Assembly: GCF_900113615.1 (NCBI RefSeq)
Contig: NZ_FOPZ01000002.1
Coordinates: 209,737-273,736, forward strand
Source of the DNA: Halorubrum aquaticum
GTDB lineage: Archaea; Halobacteriota; Halobacteria; Halobacteriales; Haloferacaceae
Direction of reading: 5' to 3'
DNA: 64,000 nt
Shown here piece by piece: positions 60,434 to 64,000 of this stretch (position 1 is its first letter; every line of letters starts with the position of its first letter). The notes under the pieces were generated by a model, which searched no databases, had not been told where the DNA came from, and saw only the letters and a program-made list of their open reading frames with translations. The position numbers were made by a program, and so were the translations under genes.

Positions 60434-62017
60434 TTACTCGACGGTCGTGTCGTCACAGGACTCGTTGACGCTAATGTTCCGGGTATCGCCGTCGGAGTCG
60501 ATCATGCTGATGGCGAATCCGTTGACGTTGATGTTCGAGTCCTCGACGACCACGTCCGAACAGCCGTTGACGGTGATCCCGTGGAAGTTGCCGTTCGGCG
60601 CCTGAATACAGCAGTTCGAGACGCTGGACCCGTCGCGCCCGTCCATGATGGCACAGACGGACCCTCTCGCCTGTCTGTCGGCGGTGATCGTCACGTCCAG
60701 GTCCTTCAGTTTGACTCCCGGCGGACCCTCGACTCCGTCGTTCGTGGACTGGATCCAGAACGTCTGTGCCCGGGTGTCGTTTCGGATCCGGCAGTTCTCC
60801 ACCGTGAACCCGCCCGGATTACTCGCACCCGTGTTCGTACAGCGGATTATTCCCCACAGTGCCCCCGCGTTCTCCGTCGCCACCGACACGTCCTTGTACT
60901 CGATGTCACAGTCGCGGATCACCAGCCCGGAGTGTCCTTCGTAACTGTCGACGAGGATCCCCATGGCCTCGTGTGGCTCCGTTCCGGCGGTCCGGTTGAG
61001 CTTCGAGTGGTCCTGTTCGATGTGGACCCCCTCGATGAGCGACGTCTTCGTCGGATGACCCCCGCCCTGGAACCGGAGGGTGGACACGTCACAATTCAGG
61101 AAGTAGCCGCCCTTGACGGTCACGACGCCCGGATTGTTCATCGAGCGCACGGCGTTGTGGCCGCACTGCTCGAAGTGAACGTCCTCGAGACGGAGTTCGC
61201 CGACGTGGTTCGGAGTGTGACGCATGAACGTCGATCCGGGCGTCGTTCCGGTGTCCGCCGCGTGACCGCCCATGTACGACCCCTGTCGCCCCATCGTGAC
61301 CCGACGCACGACGTTCACGCCATCCGTCGTCGCGCCGTTCCGCGAGGAGACATTCATGCGAAGCAGTGACCCCTTTGATTGGATCTGTGCCGGAATGAAC
61401 CCGAGCCACTCCAGGTCTTCCGCGATCCCGTTGTCGTTCGTGTCCAGACGGATCGAGACCGACGTCTCGAGGTCGTCGGACAGTTGGATGGAGAAGTTGG
61501 CGAGGAGGACGTCTTCCCCTCCGGCCTGGTTGACGAACCAGAACCCGTCCTCCCGTTCGCCGGCGGTGGGGAAATGAAACTGGACGTCCCGCTGTGACTC
61601 GCCCAGCCCGACCAGACCGAGTCGAGAGGTGCTGCGAGCCGGCTTCGTGGGCGGCTCCTCGGTGACGGTGTAGTCCCCGGGAGGGAACTCGATACGCGTC
61701 CCGGTCTCGATGGCGTCGTCGAGGGCGTCGTCGATGGGCTCCTCACCGGTCGGGTCCATGCCGAGGTCATCGACCGCGTTCACGACGCGATCGAACTCGA
61801 TACCGTACCCCTCGGCATCGAAGCCCGCGACCTCGTCGTCAGCCGCTGGGGCCCCTCCTCCGTCGTCGTCAACCGGGTCTTCTCCTCCGTCACCGTCCCT
61901 CTCATCGATCGAAGAGCTCCCGTCTCCGTCGTCGGTGTCGTCGGCGCTGTTACACCCGCTCAACGAGACGATGCCGGCTGTGAGTGTTCCGAGGGCCTTC
62001 CTGCGACTCAACCTCAT
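60434..62017 (-). CDS. Lipoprotein with parallel beta-helix (pectate-lyase fold)
   Basis: 527 residues. Twin-Arg start (SRRKALGTL), hydrophobic core and lipobox LSGC with Cys22 make a Tat lipoprotein, followed by a Ser/Asp linker to about 60. From about 80 to the end the sequence is built of repeated strands with Asn and Asp ladders, such as VTVKGGYFLNCDVSTLRFQG, VIRDCDIEYKDVSVATENAG, FTVENCRIRNDTRAQTFWIQ and VVVEDSNINVNGFAISMIDS, a right-handed beta-helix. No catalytic motif of lyases stands out. It would sit on the outer membrane face and bind or process surface polysaccharide. Strand pairs are encoded convergently with the propeller gene. Confidence 0.87.
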   Translation of the reverse strand: MRLSRRKALGTLTAGIVSLSGCNSADDTDDGDGSSSIDERDGDGGEDPVDDDGGGAPAADDEVAGFDAEGYGIEFDRVVNAVDDLGMDPTGEEPIDDALDDAIETGTRIEFPPGDYTVTEEPPTKPARSTSRLGLVGLGESQRDVQFHFPTAGEREDGFWFVNQAGGEDVLLANFSIQLSDDLETSVSIRLDTNDNGIAEDLEWLGFIPAQIQSKGSLLRMNVSSRNGATTDGVNVVRRVTMGRQGSYMGGHAADTGTTPGSTFMRHTPNHVGELRLEDVHFEQCGHNAVRSMNNPGVVTVKGGYFLNCDVSTLRFQGGGHPTKTSLIEGVHIEQDHSKLNRTAGTEPHEAMGILVDSYEGHSGLVIRDCDIEYKDVSVATENAGALWGIIRCTNTGASNPGGFTVENCRIRNDTRAQTFWIQSTNDGVEGPPGVKLKDLDVTITADRQARGSVCAIMDGRDGSSVSNCCIQAPNGNFHGITVNGCSDVVVEDSNINVNGFAISMIDSDGDTRNISVNESCDDTTVE

Positions 62018-62111
62018 TTCCGATCGATTCTACGGTTACGTATATTGTTAGCTGCTGTTTTCTCCGTTAGCCGAGAACTAACTAAGAATTTGACCGGTCA
62101 CGTCCCGTACC

Positions 62112-63095
62112 GTGACGAAGAGTGACGGAAGACTCGGTGACGACTCGCCCCTCGTTAGTGTCGTCGTTCCAACATATGGCCGCCCGGAGTACCTGAAACG
62201 AGCGATTCGAAGCGTGTCCGACCAGACGTATCCCGCCATCGAGCTCCTCGTGATCGACGATCGGTCGCCCGAGCCCGCAGCCGAGACGCTGGAGGAGGTG
62301 AACACGGACTCGATACGGAGCGTTCGGTGCGTCCGTCACGACGAAAACCGCGGCGCGAACGCGGCTCGTAACACCGGAATCCGCCTGGCGGACGGTGAGT
62401 TCATCGCGTTTCTCGACGACGACGACAGCTGGCTCCCGGAGAAGACCGAGCGACAGGTCAGTCGTTTTCGGGAGGGCCCGAACGACTTGGGGGTCGTCAC
62501 GGTCGGTAGCCGGATCGTCGACGAGGACGGCAACCAACTCGGGCAGAAACGGTCCTCCGTCGAGGGCAACGCCGTTCGATCGCTTCTGTACGGCGGCATG
62601 GTCGGATCGTTCTCGCGAGTGATGGTCCGGGCGGACGCGATCTCCGAGGCGGGGCTCCTCGACGAGTCGTTTCCGAGTTGGCAGGACCGCGAATGGTACC
62701 TCCGGCTCGCGAAACACGGTACGTTCGCCTCCGAACGGTCGATCCTCGTGGAGCGACGGATCGACTCGAACGGTCGTATCAGCGACGACTTCGAACGGAA
62801 ACGGGACGTCTCGTATCCACGGTTCCTCGAGAAGCATCGAGCGTTTGCCGCCCAGCAGGGCCCGCTCGCCGAGCGGAAGTTCGTCGCCGGTCTCTCGCGG
62901 GCGCTGGGGTTCTCCGGGCTCTCGAACGGCTACTACCGGGACGCGATCAAGTACCTGCTGATCGCCGTAAAGAACTACCCGCTCGATCCGAAGGCGTACC
63001 TGTACCTGTGTCTGGCCCTCGGCGGTCCGATCACGTTCAAGCCGGCGAGTCGGCTCAAGCGGAAGCTAAGCGCCATGACGTCCGACGCCCCCTAA
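62112..63095 (+). CDS. Glycosyltransferase family 2
   Basis: 327 residues from a GTG. LVSVVVPTYGRPEYLKRAIR (about 14-33) is the GT2 nucleotide-binding start, IELLVIDDRSPEPAAETLEE the second strand, and IAFLDDDDSWLPEKTERQVS the DxD metal site. SFPSWQDREWYLRLAKHGTF near residue 188 holds the catalytic Asp region. A C-terminal helix-rich part (260-327) may associate with the membrane. Intact and probably active on a lipid-linked glycan of the locus. Confidence 0.92.
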   Translation: MTKSDGRLGDDSPLVSVVVPTYGRPEYLKRAIRSVSDQTYPAIELLVIDDRSPEPAAETLEEVNTDSIRSVRCVRHDENRGANAARNTGIRLADGEFIAFLDDDDSWLPEKTERQVSRFREGPNDLGVVTVGSRIVDEDGNQLGQKRSSVEGNAVRSLLYGGMVGSFSRVMVRADAISEAGLLDESFPSWQDREWYLRLAKHGTFASERSILVERRIDSNGRISDDFERKRDVSYPRFLEKHRAFAAQQGPLAERKFVAGLSRALGFSGLSNGYYRDAIKYLLIAVKNYPLDPKAYLYLCLALGGPITFKPASRLKRKLSAMTSDAP

Positions 63096-63216
63096 CGGGC
63101 AGCGAACGGTCGAAGGGAGCCCGTCAGGTTCGCGCCGCGATCCTCGCTGGCGACCCGGTCCGGATCGCCGGTCGGTCCGTTAGCGTGACTGACCGGTCCG
63201 GTGTGGAGGCTGGTCG

Positions 63217-64000
63217 CTACTCGTTGAACTCCAGGTCGGCGGTTCCTTGGATCCGCATCATCGTCAAGTTCCCGCTAAACCGGTACCCGTCGACGTCGTC
63301 GGTGACGGATCCGACGACCATTCCGCCGCTGATCGTGTCGTCGGCCTCGGTCGATCCGAGGTCGGGCGACTTGTAGAGGCTCCCGGAGACGGAGAACTGG
63401 TAGGACGTCTCGCTCTCGACGCCGTCGACGGTCAGCCAGTTGTCGAGCACCGGGTCCTCGCCGGTTCCGAGGAGGAAGGCGTCGACCTGCGTGCCGTCCA
63501 CGTAGACGGCGGCATCGCCCTCCAGCGCGAACTCGGTGACCGATCCGTCGAACAGGAACCTGACGGCCTCCGATGAGACCTCACCGGCGGCGCTCGCTCC
63601 GGAGACCGTGTCCACGCAGACGTCTCCACACGCCGGGTCCGCAACGAGTTCTCCGTCGACCGTGAACTCGTACTCCGACGCCGTTCCGGTGCCGACGACC
63701 CGAAGGTCGTGTTCGAACTCTCGGTCGACGACCTCGTCGCGGCCGATCGGCTCTCCGTCGCGCTCGAACAGCACGTCCGAGCCGGCCGTGAAGCTCCGGA
63801 CGTATCCGGCGTAATCAAACGCGTCGACGCCGGATCGAATGGTTCCCGCGACCCGAACGGTCCCGTCGTTCAGCGACTCGATCGTGTTGACCGAGCCGTA
63901 CTCGCTCAGTTCCGTGTTCTCGCGTGCCTCGCCGTCGACGATGAACTCGTAGTCGGTCCACGTGCTCGAGTCCACGCCGTCGATGACGAACGAGTGCCAG
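63217..64000 (-). CDS. C-terminal part of a large repeat-containing surface protein
   Basis: Open to the right edge (upstream part outside); 261 residues visible. Three similar modules of about 80 residues repeat: each has a start like (T/E)xYEFxVDGE, as in TDYEFIVDGEARENT, SEYEFTVDGELVAD and TSYQFSVSGSLYKS, followed by a stretch such as DTVSGASAAGEVSSEAVRFL or DTISGGMVVGSVTDDVDGYR and a last strand like VYVDGTQVDAFLLG. The end is RIQGTADLEFNE. Such tandem modules occur at the C-terminus of haloarchaeal secreted, beta-helix or surface proteins. Two Cys residues in module 2 (ACGDVCVD) may form a disulfide. Confidence 0.85.
   Translation of the reverse strand, partial: WHSFVIDGVDSSTWTDYEFIVDGEARENTELSEYGSVNTIESLNDGTVRVAGTIRSGVDAFDYAGYVRSFTAGSDVLFERDGEPIGRDEVVDREFEHDLRVVGTGTASEYEFTVDGELVADPACGDVCVDTVSGASAAGEVSSEAVRFLFDGSVTEFALEGDAAVYVDGTQVDAFLLGTGEDPVLDNWLTVDGVESETSYQFSVSGSLYKSPDLGSTEADDTISGGMVVGSVTDDVDGYRFSGNLTMMRIQGTADLEFNE

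Noticed and set aside
1..64000. tRNA or rRNA genes
   Set aside because: Looked for T-arm GGTTCGAATCC-type strings and acceptor pairs by eye; none with a full cloverleaf found. A tRNAscan run would decide.

Overview
The window looks like a chromosomal segment of a halophilic archaeon, most like the Halorubrum/Haloferax group (inference from reading, no database search was run). Base composition is very GC-rich, predicted proteins are strongly acidic, and many genes have a TATA-like element centred about 25-29 nt before the start codon with no Shine-Dalgarno site, the leaderless arrangement typical of haloarchaea. Lipoproteins carry twin-arginine signals followed by a lipobox, and several genes are lineage-typical (AglJ-like glycosyltransferase, TrmB-type regulator, CetZ/FtsZ-like protein, malic enzyme fused to a phosphotransacetylase-like domain). 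I see no tRNA, rRNA, CRISPR array, intact insertion sequence or prophage.

Layout. 1-3120 (minus): branched-chain amino-acid type ABC transporter genes livH-livM-livG, livG running off the left edge. 3432-6092 (plus): dehydrogenase, epoxide-hydrolase-like enzyme, cupin and rhodanese. 6167-13297: an uncharacterised small protein, an AglJ-type glycosyltransferase, an AI-2E family membrane protein, a degenerate tubulin/FtsZ-superfamily protein next to a protein made of two copies of one unknown domain, a second beta-hydroxyacid dehydrogenase and purK. 13331-20383: membrane histidine kinase, glutamate-cysteine ligase, ATP-dependent DNA ligase with an acidic repeat insertion, an unknown protein and a metallo-beta-lactamase-fold protein. 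20426-27722: a nucleoside uptake and salvage block (BMP-type ABC transporter on minus; GNAT, cytidine deaminase and uridine phosphorylase on plus). 27849-47180: NADH dehydrogenase-like flavoprotein, regulators, arginase, a second kinase, EPSP synthase, TrmB-type regulator, PAC2-family protein, MscS channel, MATE transporter, zinc-ribbon proteins, membrane proteins and the two-domain malic enzyme.

47181-48026 is a gene-poor, locally AT-rich stretch bracketed by a perfect 27-bp inverted repeat; it resembles a haloarchaeal replication origin but no cdc6/orc1 gene lies next to it. From 48027 to the right edge is an accessory cell-surface locus: glycosyltransferases, a DUF354-like protein, DUF1616 membrane protein, alpha/alpha-toroid protein, GNAT, polysaccharide deacetylase, a large polytopic membrane protein, beta-propeller proteins, a beta-helix lipoprotein and the C-terminus of a repeat-containing protein.

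The most unusual signal is a 355-380 bp element present twice in opposite orientation, at 29175-29529 and 54710-55089. Its 5' part contains hairpins whose stems differ in sequence between copies but keep pairing, separated by conserved GA/GA internal loops. Its 3' end is an open frame in which nearly all differences are synonymous. It may be a structured RNA joined to a small conserved protein.
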